Source: Triticum aestivum (Eukaryota > Streptophyta > Magnoliopsida > Poales > Poaceae). From it: a DNA stretch of 64,000 bases. The notes below the pieces were generated by a model, which worked only from the letters and a program-made list of their open reading frames with translations, ran no database searches and was not told where the DNA came from. The stretch is taken from the NCBI RefSeq assembly GCF_018294505.1, contig NC_057807.1, forward strand, positions 265,624,458 to 265,688,457, in the 5' to 3' direction. Of this stretch, positions 9,442 to 20,907 are shown one piece after another. The stretch's first letter is position 1. Every line of letters starts with the position of its first letter. The position numbers and the translations under genes were made by a program.

Positions 9442-12400
9442 AGGCATTTTTCTGGAACATTAGAGGTTTCTGTGCTAGGGGGCGCAGAGACCAACTTAAG
9501 GACCTAGTTCGATCTGAGAATGTAGATTTCATTGGCCTTGTCGAGACTTTCAAATCTTCCTTTTCTGCTAGTGAATTATCGGCTATTGCTGGGATAGATA
9601 GATTCCATTGGAATTTTGTGGCCTCGGCTGGTCACTCGGGCGGTTTTTTTACTTGGATCCAAAAAAGATACTTTTGATTTCGTGGCTTTCGACCATGGCA
9701 TTTTTTGGGCTAGCACGGTGGTCTCCATTCGTTCTCTCAACTCCTTGGTGGAAATCTTGGTGGTTTATGGTCCGGCTGACCATGCTATGTCTTATGATTT
9801 TTTGGATGAGCTTAGTAATAAGATTGAATCTTGCCAGCTTCCTCTGTTGATTGGGGGTGATTTTAATTTGCTTCGATTTCCCTCCGACAAGAGCTCTCCT
9901 AACTTCTCGTGGCCCTTGGCTAATGCGTTCAATGCCTTCATTAGGGATATGGCTATTCGTGAGATACCTAGGGTCGGAGCCTGGTCCACGTGGTCTAATC
10001 ATCAACCCCCCCCCCATTCGCTCAGTTCTTGACAGAGTTTTTGTTTTCCCGAGATGGGACCCCCTTTTCCCTCATGCTAGTCTTAAGGCCCTTGCCTCTA
10101 TTGGTTCTGATCACACACCCCTGATTCTAGATGATGGATCGCGCTCTATGGGTGTCTCGAGGTTTCATTTTGATGCTTCCTCGCTTCAAGTTGAGGGTTT
10201 CAATGGTTTGGTGGCTCAAAAAAATTTGTCCTTCCTGTCTTCGAACTGTCGGTCTTTTGGCCCGATGGATGACTAGCACCAATGCTCTTATTTTCTGCAT
10301 AGATTCCTTAGAGGTTTGTCCAAAAACCATTTTGCTGAGTCAAGGCGTGACAAAGCAAGGCTGGTGGCTCAGATAGGCATTCTGGACGAACGTGCGGATT
10401 CAGTTGGGTTGTCCCCGGATGAATGGCAATCCCGATATGGTTTAGAAGAGGAGTTGTTGGCCATTCATAGGCACGAGGAAATTTATTGGAAACAACTCAA
10501 CTGGACCCTCAAGGGGGACTTGCCCACGACATATTTCTTTGCTATTGCTAATGGTAGACGGCGAAGGTGCTTTATTGATAGCCTTATTAATTATGGTGTC
10601 AGGACCTCTGACCCACCGGTGATTATGCGGCATGTGGTCTCCTTCTTCTCTAACCTTCTAGCGGCTAAACCTGAGCTAGGCTTTAAGTTGGCTGCATCCT
10701 TCTGGTCCCCGCGTGATCAACTTTCGAGCGCTGATAATGAAAGCCTTCTAATTCCCCCTTCGGAGGAGGAAATTTTCGAGACAATTCGTTCTGCCAATTA
10801 TAATGCAGCGTCAGGCCCTGACGACTTCTTCATTCCTTTTTTTCGACAATTCTGGCCTCAATTAAAAGGTCTAATCTTGGCTATTACTCAAGGCTTTTGG
10901 TTGGGGACTGTAGACATCTCGATACTGAATTACGCAGTTCTTACTCTCATTCCTAAAGTCAAAGGCGCTGACCTAATCTCCCAATTTAGGCCTATTGCTC
11001 TCATTAACAACTTTGCTAAGATCCCAGCCAAGGGTATGGTTGTTAAACTGTCCCCGATCGCTCATAGGGTCATTAGCCCTTTCCAATCCGCATTCATTAA
11101 GGGAAGATACATCCTGGACGGGGTGCTTTGCCTCCACAAAATTATCCATGACCTTCGCAGCAAGAACACCAAGGCTCTGGTTCTCAAGCTTGATTTTGAA
11201 AAGGCTTACGATTCGGTGAGTTGGAGCTTCCTTCGCCAAGTGTTGTTGGCCAAGGGATTCAATGGCTCGGTGGTCCATCGTCTGATGCAACTTGTCTCTG
11301 GGGGTCATACGGCGGTGGCTGTTAACGGGCAGACCAGTAATTTCTTTGCGAATGGTAGGGGTTTGAGATAAGGGGATCCGATGTCTCCCCTGCTTTTCAA
11401 CTTTGTAGCTGATGCTCTCTCCCACATTCTGGCTCGTGCAGCGGCTGCTGGACATATTTCGCCTGTTAGTTATCATCTCATTCCTAATGGCATTTCTCAC
11501 TTACAATATGCGGACGATACCATCATTTTGGTGGAGCTTAATGATCATTCCATCACAAATCTGAAATTTATTCTTCTATGCTTTGAAGCTTTGTCGGGCC
11601 TTAAAATCAACTTCTCTAAGAGCGAGGCTATTATGACTGGGGTATCTGATGAGGAGGCGCAGCGGGTGGCACACCTTCTGAATTTCTCTCTCGGGTCTTT
11701 CCCTCTTAAATACTTGGGCCTTCCCATTTCCCCTCTTAAGTTGCTGGCTAAAGATTTTGCCCCGGTTGTGACTAAAGTTGGCAATAGAGTTCTGCCGTGG
11801 CGAGGCCGGTACAATTCCCAGGCGGGCAAGGTTGCCCTCACCAATTCCTGCCTTTCCTCGCTCCCGATGTTCCTTATGGGATTCTATCTGCTGTCCGAAG
11901 GGACGCATTCGGGCTTCGATAAGCACAGGGGTGCTTTCTTCTGGAATTCCTCCGATAATAAACGCAAATATACGATGGTAAAGTGGGATCTCATTTGTAG
12001 ACCCAAGAGCAAGGGGGGGCTTGGCATCATTAACACCAGAATCATGAATAAATGTCTGTTGCTAAAATGGTGGTGGAAGATTATGTTTCTCGACGACCGT
12101 CCCGCTTGGCTTAATATCCTAAAAGCAAAATATTTCCCTTCTTCCAGCCCTATGTTCGCTACTGCCTGTGGTGGCTCTCAATTCTGGCGCCAGCTGGTTA
12201 GCATCAGGCCGGCTTTCCAGTCCCTTGTGAAGTTTGTTGTCCGTAACGGTAAGTACACGCGTTTTTGGTTAGACTGGTGGGTTGGGGACACCACGCTGGC
12301 GGTGGCCCACCCGACTCTGTTCTCATTTTGTGCTGACCCCGAGATCTCTATCTTTGAGCTCTCAGCTCAGGGCTGGGTTCTAGATTTCCGGCGCTCTCTT

Positions 12401-13087
12401 TCCCCAGTAGAGTTGGAAGATTGGCATCGACTTATTGCCTGCTTCCCCCTGCTCTCGGAGGAAGAGGACTCCGTGGTTTGGCCTCACTCCTCTTCGGGGC
12501 GTTTTTCGGTAAAGTCGGCGTATTTGAAACTTATCGCTGGTACCCGCACGGAAAAGTTTAAGTATATTTGGTCTGCCCGCATCCCTCCCAAGATCAAGAT
12601 CTTCCTTTGGCAAGCTCACCGTCGCAAACTTACAGTGGCTGACCAGATTAAGAAGAGGAATGGTCCGGGCTTGGACTCCTGTCAGCTTTGCGGTGCCCTT
12701 GAGAATACTGAGCATATCTTTTTCCAGTGCTCGTTGGCTAAATGCATTTGGAGTTGCATTAGACTTTGGCTTGGGGTTAATTGGAACCCCTCCTCCTTTG
12801 GTGATTTGAGGCAGTGCATCAATTCCCTAGTAGTCCCTTCTAAGAGGTTTTTCATGGCGGGCTTGGCTGCGATTTGTTGGGCGCTCTGGACTACTAGGAA
12901 CAAGTTCACTATTGAACACATTTTCCCAACTAACCCAGTCAGTTACTTATTTAAAGCCACTATCTTTTTGCAGCAGTGGAGATCATTGATTAAGGATGGG
13001 GATCTAGAGGCTTTCGATGATATGCTATCCAGAATGAAATTTACGGTGTCTTCCCTGCTGCGGCATTCTAGGCGGAATCTTCCTTAG
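9438..13087 (+). pseudogene. LINE ORF2: endonuclease, reverse transcriptase, zf-RVT
   Basis: The ATG at 9438 opens MKAFFWNIRGF, the first strand of an exo/endo/phosphatase-type endonuclease. A shift at the T-run near 9644 leads to LPLLIGGDFNLLRF (GDFN motif). A shift at the 10-base C-run 10006-10015 leads to SDHTPLIL. In-frame TAG at 10274-10276 and TAA at 11369-11371 follow, the latter in place of the glutamine of the GLRQGDPMSP motif. The reverse transcriptase then continues with QYADDTIIL (YADD, near 11506). The tail (12460-12780) is a zf-RVT domain with CQLCGALENTEHIFFQC. Apart from two homopolymer shifts and two point nonsense changes the protein is nearly whole, which suggests recent insertion. 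Confidence 0.9.
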
Positions 13088-13254
13088 TGGTTTGGCTGTT
13101 GATTTGGAGGCCTGCGTGCCATTTAGGCTGGATGCCTTGTAACTGCACTTCTTATTCGGCTATGTTAAACTTCTATGGTTTCATGGTTGGTTGTGACTCT
13201 GCCTGGTGGCTTTATTTATAAAGTCGGGCTATCGCCTTTTATCTAAAAAAATAG

Positions 13255-13791
13255 AGAATTCATAATCCTTATCAGTAACACAGATAGGTGAAGTAGCAAA
13301 AGCAGGATAGGGTTTCATTCTAGCATTAAGAGACTACTGCTTCCATTTAGCTAATAACTTCTTAAGATCATATCTATCTTTGCAAGCAAAAATAGCTCTA
13401 GTAGCTTCCTCGTTCATAACATAACCCTCAAGAACAACAGGTAATTCATAATCAGGGGGAGAATCTTCATCATCACTATCATCAATAATAGCATCTTCAA
13501 TAATGTATTCTCTCTAACCCTAGCAAGTTGTTCATCAAGAAATTCACCTAATGGCAAAGTAGTATCACGCACAGAAGTAGTTTCATCATAAGTATCATGC
13601 ATAGCAGAAGTGGCATCATCAATAACATGCGACATATCAGAATTCATAGCAGTAGTAGGTTTAGGTGTCGCAAGCTTACTAATAACAAAAGGAGAATCTA
13701 GTGCAGAGCTAGATGGCAGTTCCTTACCTCCCCTCATAGTTGAGGGTAAAATCTTAGTTCTTTCATCTTTCAAGTTCCTCATAGTGATCAA
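13255..13791 (-). pseudogene. Gag polyprotein, amino part (Sabrina-like)
   Basis: The minus-strand frame starts MITMRNLKDERTKILPSTMR at 13791. It continues through ATSAMHDTYDETTSVRDTTL and LGEFLDEQLARVREN. A 1-base shift near 13515 then moves it to a frame that ends PICVTDKDYEFS at the LINE junction. An in-frame TAG lies near 13332. The start lies about 40 bp downstream of the primer site in element orientation, as expected for gag. Together with 7296-8481 it made one Gag protein before the LINE inserted. Confidence 0.75.
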
Positions 13792-13831
13792 GAGATATAA
13801 ATCCCAAGTGACTCAAAGAATAGAGCTATGC

Positions 13832-13849
13832 TCCCCGGCAACGGCGCCA
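13832..13849 (-). other. Primer binding site, tRNA-Asp
   Basis: On the minus strand TGGCGCCGTTGCCGGGGA lies 11 bases after the 5' LTR end. It is a full 18-base complement of the 3' end of plant tRNA-Asp (…CCCCGGCAACGGCGCCA). tRNA-Asp priming fits the Athila lineage. Confidence 0.9.
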
Positions 13850-13860
13850 GAAATTAGTCT

Positions 13861-15268
13861 TGATAACCCACAAGTGTAGGGGATCGCAACAGCTTTCGAG
13901 GGTAAAGTATTCAACCCAAATTTATTGATTTGACACAAGGGGGGCCAAAGAATATTCTTAAGTATTAGCAGTTGAGTTGTCAATTCAACCACACTTGGAT
14001 AACTTAGTATCTGCAGCAAAGTATTTAGTAGCAAAGTGGTATGATAGTAATGGTAACAGTGGCAAAAGTAAAGATAATAGTTTTGTAGGAATTGTAACAG
14101 TAGCAACGGAAAAGTAAATAAGCGAAGCACAAGATGTGAAAAAGCTCGTAGGCATTGGATCAGTGATGGATAATTATGTCGGATGCGATTCCTCATGTAA
14201 TAGCTATAACATAGGGTGACACAGAACTAGCTCCAGTTCATCAATGTAATGTAGGCATGTATTCCGAATATAGTCATACGTGCTTATGGAAAAGAACTTG
14301 CATGACATCTTTTGTCCTACCCTCCCATGGCAGCAGGGTCCTAGCGGAAACTAAGGGATATTAAGGCCTCCTTTTAATAGAGAACCGGAACAAAGCATTA
14401 GCACATAGTGAATACATGAACTCCTCAAACTATGGTCATCACCGAGAAGTATCCCGATTATTGTCACTTCGGGGTTGTCGAATCATAACACATAATAGGT
14501 GACTATAGACTTGCAAGATAGGATCAAGAACACACATATATTCATGAAAACATAATAGGTTCAGATCTGAAATCATGGCACTCGGGCCCTAATGACAAGC
14601 ATTAAGCATAGCAAAGTCATAGCAACATCAATCTCAGAACATAGTGGATACTAGGGATCAAACCCTAACAAAACTAACTTGATTACATGGTAAATCTCAT
14701 CCAACCCATCACCGTCCAGCAAGCCTACAATGGAATTACTCATGCACGGCGGTGAGCATCATGAAATTGGTGATGGAGGATGGTTGATGATGACGACGGC
14801 GACGAATCCCCCTCTCCGGAGCCCCGAACGGACTCCAGATCAGCCCTCCTGAGAGAGATTAGGGCCTGGTAGCGGCTCCGTATCGTAAAACACGATGAAA
14901 CTTTCTCTCTGATTTTTTTCTCCGCGAAACAGAATATATGGAGTTGGAGTTGAGGTCGATGGAGCCTCAGGGGGCCCACAAGATAGGGGGGCACGCCCAG
15001 GGGGGAGGGCGCGCCCCCCACCCTCGTGGACAGGGTGTGGGCCCCCTGGCCTTGATTCTTTCGCCAGTATTTTTTATATTTTCCAAAACTTATCTCCGTG
15101 GATTTTCAGTTCATTCCGAGAACTTTTGTTTTCTGCACAATAAATAACATCATGGCAGTTCTGCTGAAAACAGCGTCAGTCCGGGTTAGTTTCATTCAAA
15201 TCATGCAAATTAGAGTCCAAAACAAGGGCAAAAGTGTTTGGAAAAGTAGATACGTTGGAGACGTATCA
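13861..15268 (-). repeat. 5' LTR of the Sabrina-like element
   Basis: An intact LTR of 1408 bp that reads TGATACGTCTCCAACGTA…GGTTATCA on the minus strand. It pairs with the copy at 1020-2418. The putative TATA motif is atatat at 14933-14939, about 36 bp past the GC hairpin 14976-15029. The right flank 'aggca' would be one side of the target duplication; the other side was deleted. Confidence 0.93.
14976..15029. promoter_or_regulatory. GC-rich hairpin upstream of LTR TATA box (copy 3)
   Basis: Same structure and spacing as the copy at 2126-2179 in the partner LTR. One arm base differs (ccacaag for ccacgag), while the right arm (gcgccccccaccctcgtgg) is unchanged. Confidence 0.7.
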
Positions 15269-15674
15269 AGGCACAACAGTTGTTTCTTAGCCATGTGTGG
15301 TGCCCCCTCCATAGTTTACCACCTCGGTCATATTGTCATAGTGCTTATGCGAAGCCCTCCGCAGATCACATCACCAACACCGTCGCCACGCCGTCGTGCT
15401 GATGGAACTCTCCCTCGACCCTCTACTGGATCAAGAGCTCGAGGGACGTCATCGTGCTGAACATGTGTTGAACACAGAGGTGCCGTACATTCGGTACTTG
15501 GATCGGTTGGATTGTGAAGACGTTCCACTACATCAACCGTGTTAACATAATGCTTCCGCTTTCGGTCTACAAGGGTACGCGGACACACTCTCCCCTCTGG
15601 TTGCTATGCATCTCCTAGATAGATATTGCGTGATCGTAGGAATTTTTTTGAAATTGCATGCTATGTTCCCCAAC
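15269..15674 (+). repeat. 5' LTR remnant of Copia-1
   Basis: The sequence matches 22234-22642 of the 3' LTR and ends …CTATGTTCCCCAACA. The upstream 1.3 kb is missing because the Sabrina-like element begins here. Confidence 0.88.
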
Positions 15675-15675
15675 A

Positions 15676-15691
15676 GTGGCATCCGAGCCAG
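15676..15691 (+). other. Primer binding site of Copia-1 (initiator tRNA-Met)
   Basis: TGGCATCCGAGCCAGG follows the LTR after one base. It differs from the usual Copia site TGGTATCAGAGC at two positions. The following 1.2 kb (to about 16920) is an untranslated leader without a supported gene. Confidence 0.75.
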
Positions 15692-16924
15692 GTCTATGCG
15701 TAGATGATATGTACGAGTAGAACAGAAAGAGTTGTGGGTGATAATAGTCATACTGCTTACCACCAACAATATTGTTGGATGAAGGGGCCCGGACCAAGAT
15801 TACATGAGCGTGTTCATGAGACTGGTTCTACCGACGTGCTTCGCACACAGGTGGCTGGCGGGTGTCTATTTCTCCAACTTTAGTTGAATCGAGTTTCACT
15901 GCGGCCGGTCCTTGTTGAAGGTTAAAACAGCAAACTTGACGAAACATCATTGTGGTTTTGATGCATAGGTAAGAACGGTTCTTACTAGAAGCCCGTAGCA
16001 GCCACGTAAAACTTGCAACAACAAAGTAGAGAACATCTAACTTGTTTTTATAGGGCATGTTGTGATGTGATATGGCCAAGACATGATGCGATATACGTTA
16101 TTGTATGAGATGATCATGTTTTGTAAAAGTTATCGTCAACTGGAAGGGGCCTTATGGTTGTCGCTTTATTGTATGAAACGCAATCCCATGTAATTGCTTT
16201 ACTTTATCACTATGCGTTAGCGATAGTTTTAGAAGCAATAGTTGGCAAGACGACAACGATGCTACGATGGAGATCAAGGTGTCAAGCCGGTGATGATGGA
16301 GATCATGACGGTGCTTTGGAGATAGAGATCAAAGGCACAAGATGATGATGGCCATATCATGTCAGATATTTTGATTGCATGTGATGTTTATCTTTTATGC
16401 ATCTTATTTTGCTTAGTATGGCGGTAGCATTATAAGATGATCCCTTAACTAAATTTCAAGGTATAAGTGTTCTCCCTGAGTATGCACCGTTGCGAAAGTT
16501 CTTCGTGCTGAGACACCATGTGATGATCGGGTGTGATAGGCTCTACGATCACATACAAAGGGTGCAAGATAGTTTTACACATGCGGAATACTCAGGTTAA
16601 ACATGACAAGCCTAGCATGTACAGACATGGCCTCGGAACACTGGAGACCGAAAGGTCGAATGTGAATCATATAGTAGAAATGATCAACATAGAGATGTTC
16701 ATCATTGATGACTACTCCATCTCACATGATGATCGGACATGGTTTAGTTGATTTGAATCACGTATCATTTAGATGACTTGAGGGATATCTATCTAAGTGG
16801 GAGTTCTTAAGTAATATGATTAATTAAACTTTAATTTATCATGAACTTAGTCCTGATAGTTTTTGCATATCTATGTTGTTGTAGATCAATAGCTCGCGTA
16901 TAGCTCCCCTGTTTTATTTTTGAT

Positions 16925-17960
16925 ATGTTCCTGGAGAAAACTAAGTTGAAAGATGATACTAGCAATGATGCGGACTGGGTCCGTGATCTGAGGATTATCC
17001 TCATTGCTACACAGAAGAATTATGTCCTTGATGCACCGCTAGGTGACAGACCTATTGCAGGAGCAGATGCAGACATTATGAACATTTGACAAGCTCGGTA
17101 TGAGGACTACTTAATACTCCCTCCATTCCCAAATATAAGTCTTTCTAGAGATTCCAACAAGTGACTACATACGGAGCAAAATGAGTGAATCTACACTCTA
17201 AAATATGTCTACATACATTTGTATATTGTAGTCCATTTGAAATGTCTAAAAAGACTTATATTTAGGAACGGAGGGAGTAGTTTAGTGCACCATGCTTTAT
17301 GGCTTAGAACCGGGACTTCAAAAATGTTTTGAACGCCATGGAGCATATGAGATGTTCCAAGAGCTGAAAATGATATTTCAGACTCATGCCCGTGTTAAGA
17401 GGTATGAGACCTTTGACAAGTACTTTGGCTACAGGATGGAGGAGAATAGCTCAGCTAGTGAGCATGTGCTCAGAATGTCTCGGCACTACAATCGCTTGAA
17501 TCAAGTTGGAGTTAATCTTCTAGATTATATAGTGATTGACAGAGCTCTCTAGTCACTATCACCAAGTTACTAGAGCTTTGTGATGAACTATAATATGCAA
17601 GGGATTATGAAAACGATTCCCAAGCTCTTTGCGATGCTGAAATCAGCGAAGGTAGAAATCAAGAAATAGCATCAAGTGTTGATGGTTAACAAGATCACTA
17701 GTTTCAATAAAAAGGGCAAGGGAAAGAAAGGGAACTTCAAAATGGCAAGCAAGTTGTCACTCACGTGAAGAAGCCCAAAGCTAGACCCAAGCCTGAAACT
17801 GAGTGATTCTACTGCAAAGGAAATGGTCACTGGAAGCGGAACTGCCCCAAATACTTGGCGGATAAGAAGGATGGCAAAGTGAACAAAGGTATATTTGATA
17901 TACATGTTATTGATATGTACTTTACTAGTGTTCATAGTAGCCCCTCGGTATTTGATACCG
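16925..17960 (+). pseudogene. Copia-1 gag and zinc knuckle remnant
   Basis: The frame from about 16925 shows the Copia gag start (LRIILIATQKNYVLDAPLGD). It is interrupted by the MITE at 17117-17277 and continues from 17292 with MLYGLEPGLQKCFERHGAYE, FQTHARVKRYETFDKYF and SSASEHVLRMSRHYNRLNQV. A CCHC knuckle (FYCKGNGHWKRNCPKYL) lies near 17810, with its first cysteine region preceded by a stop. The protease motif VFDTGS lies near 17950. Gag forms the particle shell and the knuckle binds RNA. Many stops and shifts make it dead. Confidence 0.8.
17117..17277. mobile_element. Stowaway MITE with TA target duplication
   Basis: The 161-bp element starts CTCCCTCCATTCCCAAATAT and ends with the inverted counterpart (reverse complement CTCCCTCCGTTCCTAAATAT). 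It is flanked by TA at 17115-17116 and 17278-17279. Copia-2 shows the uninterrupted site (acttgatagtttagtg, about 28916-28931). It is a non-autonomous Tc1/Mariner-class element with no coding capacity. Confidence 0.95.
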
Positions 17961-18358
17961 GTTCAAGTTGCAAAAATTTGTAACTCAAAAGAGGAGTTGC
18001 AAAATGAACAAATACTAGTTGAGGGCGAGGTGACGATATGTGTTGGAAGTGATTCCAAGGTTGATAAGATCACCATCGCACACTCCCTTTACCTTCGGGA
18101 TTAGTGTTGAACCTAAAATAAATGTTATTTGGTGTTAGCGTTGAGCATAATATGATTGGATCATGTTTATTGCAATATAGTTATTTATTTAGGTCAAAGA
18201 ATAATTGTTTTTCTGTTTACATGAATAAAACCTTCTGTGGTCATACACCCAAGATGAATGGTTTATTGAATCTCGATCGTAGTAATACACATATTCATAA
18301 TATTGATGCCAGAAGATGCAAAGTTGATAATGATAGTGCAACATACTAGTGGCACGGC

Positions 18359-19470
18359 CATTTAGGTCATATTGGTGTATAGCGCATGAAGAAACTCCAT
18401 GCGGATGGACTTTTGGAATCACTTGATTATGAATCATTTGATGCTTGCGAACCATGCCCCATGGGCAAGATGACTAAACTCCGTTCTCCGGAACAATGGA
18501 GCGAGCCACTGACTTACTGGAAATAATACATGCCGATGTATATGGTCCGATGAGTGTTGAGGCTCGCGGCGGGTATCGTTATTTTCTGACCTTCACAGAT
18601 GATTTGAGCAGATATGGGTATATCTACTTGATTAAACACAAGTCTGAAACATTTGAAAAGTTCAAAGATTTTTAGAGTGAAGTGGAGAATCATCGTACCC
18701 AGAAAAGTAAAGTTTCTATGATATGACCGCGGAGGCGAATATTTGAGTTACGAGTTTGGCCTTCATTTAAAACAATGTGGAATAGTTTCACAACTCACGC
18801 CACCTGGAACACCATAGCATAATGGTGTGTCCGAACGTCGTAATCGTACTTTATTAGATATGGTGCGATCTATGATGTCTCTTACCGATTTACCACTATC
18901 ATTTTGGGGTTATGCATTAGAGACAGCTGCATTCACGTTAAATAGGGCACCATCTAAATCTGTTGAGACGACACCGTATGAACTGTGGTTTGGCAAGAAA
19001 ACTAATTTGTCATTTCTTAATGTTTGGGACTGCGATTCTTATGTGAAAAAGCTTCAACCTGATAAACTCGAACCCAAATCAGAGAAATACGTCTTCATAG
19101 GCTACCCAAAGGAAACTGTTGGGTACACCTTCTATCGTAGATCCGAAGGCAAGATATTCATTGCTAAGAATGGATCCTTTCTAGAGAAGGAGTTTATCTC
19201 GAAAGAAGTGAGTGGGAGGAAAGTAGAACTTGATGAGGTAATTGTACCTTCTCCCGAATTGGAAAGTGGTTCATCACAGAAATCAGTTCCAGTGATGCCT
19301 GCACCAGTTAGTGAGGAAGCTAATGATAATAATCATGAAACTTCAGATCAAGTTACTACCAAACCTCGTGGGTCAACCAGAGCACGTACCGCACCAGAGT
19401 GGTATGGTAATCCTATTCTGGAAGTCAAGGCCATGACGAACCTACAAACTATGAGGAAGCAATGATGAGC
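18359..19470 (+). pseudogene. Copia-1 integrase remnant
   Basis: The GAG-pre-integrase region (WHGHLGHIG…MKKLHADGLLE) begins near 18355. The integrase core follows with FTDDLSRYGYIYL (first Asp) near 18594. The second Asp region (RGGEYLSYEF) is shifted near 18725, and the third motif SERRNRTLLDMVRSMM starts at 18830. The open part 18827-19465 continues with ETAAFTLNRAPSKSVETTPY and the integrase tail. Integrase would join the cDNA to the chromosome. Stops at 18675 and 18817 and shifts inactivate it. Confidence 0.85.
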
Positions 19471-20640
19471 CCAGATTCCACAAAATGGCTTGAGGCCATG
19501 AAATCTGAGATAGGATCCATGTATGAGAACAAAGTGTGGACTTTGGTGGACTTGCCCGATGATCGGCAAGCCATTGATAATAAATGGATCTTCAAGAGGA
19601 AGACGGACGCTGATGGTAGTGTTACTATCTACAAAGCTCGACTTGTTGCAAAAGGTTTTCAACAAGTTCAAGGGTTGACTAGGATAAGATTTTCTCACTC
19701 GTAGCGATGCTTGAAGTCTGTCCGAATCATGTTAGCAATTGCTGCATTTTATGAAATCTGGCAAATGGATGTCAAAACTGCATTCCTTAATAGATTTCTT
19801 AAAGAAGAGTTGTATATGATGCAACCAAAGGTTTTGTCGATCCTAAAGGTGCTAACAAAAGTGTGCAAGCTCTAGCAATCCATCTATGGAACTGGTGCAA
19901 GCATCTCGGAGTTGGAATATACGCTTTGATGAGTTGATCAAAGTGTATAGTTTTATACAGACTTGCGGTGAAGCCTGCATTTATAAGAAAGTGAGGGGGA
20001 GCACTACAACCTTTCTGAAAAGTATATGTGAATGACATATTGTTGATTGAAAATGATGTAGAATTTTCTAGAAATCATAAAAGAATACTTGAATAAGAAA
20101 TTTTTCAATGAAAGACCTCGGTGAAGCTACTTATATATTGGGCATCAAGATCTATAGGGATAGATCGAGACGCTTAATAAGACTTTTGCTCAACACATAC
20201 CTTGACTAGATTTTGGAGAAGTTCAAAATGGATCAGTCAAAGAAAGGGTCCTTGCCTGTGTTGCAAGGTGTGAAGTTGAGTAAAACTCAAAGCCCGACCA
20301 CCGCAGAAGATAGAGAGAGAATGAAAGTTATTCCCTAAGTCTTAGCCATAGGTTCTATATAATATGCCATGCTATGTACCAGACCTATTATATACCTTAG
20401 CATGAGTTTGGCAAGGGAGTACAATAGTGATCTAGGAGTATATCACTCGACAACGGTCAAAATTATCCTTAGAGGACCAAAGAAATATTTCTTGGTTATG
20501 GAGGTGATAAAAGAGCTCGTCATAAAGAGTTATGTCAATGCAAGTTTTGACACCAATCTGGATGACTCTGAGTCTTGATCTGGATACATACTAAAAGTAG
20601 GAGCAGTTAGGAGTAGCTCCGTGCAAAGAATTGTAGACAT
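19470..20640 (+). pseudogene. Copia-1 reverse transcriptase and RNase H remnant
   Basis: The reverse transcriptase starts with KWLEAMKSEIGSMYENKVWT and WIFKRKTDADGSVTIYKARL. It continues past a stop with IWQMDVKTAFLN, then breaks down by small insertions around the YVDD region near 20030. The RNase H part includes TRPIIYLSMSLAREYNSDLG near 20380. It is less well kept than the same region of Copia-2 (31080-32380). Confidence 0.8.
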
Positions 20641-20728
20641 AGAAAATTGAAAAATACATACGGATCTGAATGTGGCTCACCCATTGAATAAACCTCTCTC
20701 ACAAGCAAAACATGATCACACCTTAGTA

Positions 20729-20896
20729 CACTTTGGGTGTAAATCACATGGCGATGTGAACTAGATTGCTGACTCTAGTAAACACTTTGGGTCTTGGTCA
20801 CATGGCAATGTGAACTATGGGTGTTAATCACATGGTGATGTGAACTATTGGTGTTAAATCACATGGCGATGTGAACTAGATCATTGACTCTAGTGC
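20729..20896 (+). repeat. Subterminal tandem repeats of Copia-1
   Basis: Four diverged units built on 'gtgttaatcacatggcgatg' plus 'tgaactag' lie just 5' of the polypurine tract (agtgcgagtgggagac, 20892-20907). Copia-2 has the same array at 32384-32556. Confidence 0.8.
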
Positions 20897-20907
20897 GAGT
20901 GGGAGAC

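Larger units (their letters stand above)
8482..13254 (+). mobile_element. L1-type LINE inserted in the Sabrina-like gag
   Basis: The insertion interrupts a single gag codon context. The left flank ends 'ggatcaggatcaat' and the right flank resumes 'atagagaattc', which leaves at most a 2-3 bp target duplication (AT or AAT). The LINE encodes the tail of ORF1, an apurinic-type endonuclease, a reverse transcriptase with YADD and a zf-RVT domain. It ends in a short A-run (atctaaaaaaa). Its orientation is opposite to the host Gypsy. ORF1 starts inside the coding sequence with no zinc knuckle, so the copy is 5'-truncated, as is common after target-primed reverse transcription. Its GC-rich coding regions differ from the AT-rich host element. 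Confidence 0.92.
1020..15268 (-). mobile_element. Athila-lineage Gypsy LTR retrotransposon (Sabrina-like), non-autonomous
   Basis: Two similar LTRs of about 1.4 kb (1020-2418 and 13861-15268) flank an internal region read on the minus strand. In order it holds the primer site, gag, protease, a 3' ORF of the Athila ORF1 type and a polypurine tract. There is no reverse transcriptase, RNase H or integrase between the protease stop (6192) and the 3' ORF, so it must have depended on enzymes from a related element. A LINE (8482-13254) splits gag. The element sits in the 5' LTR of Copia-1: the right flank 'aggcacaacag' matches Copia-1's 3' LTR at 22234. The left end has lost 8 bp and any target duplication to a later deletion. 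In the first 300 bp of the LTRs I count about nine substitutions by eye (about 3%). The family name is from memory. Confidence 0.9.

Noticed and set aside
11545..12921. Several minus-strand frames across the LINE reverse transcriptase
   Set aside because: They lie opposite a domain with YADD and zf-RVT motifs and have no motifs of their own.
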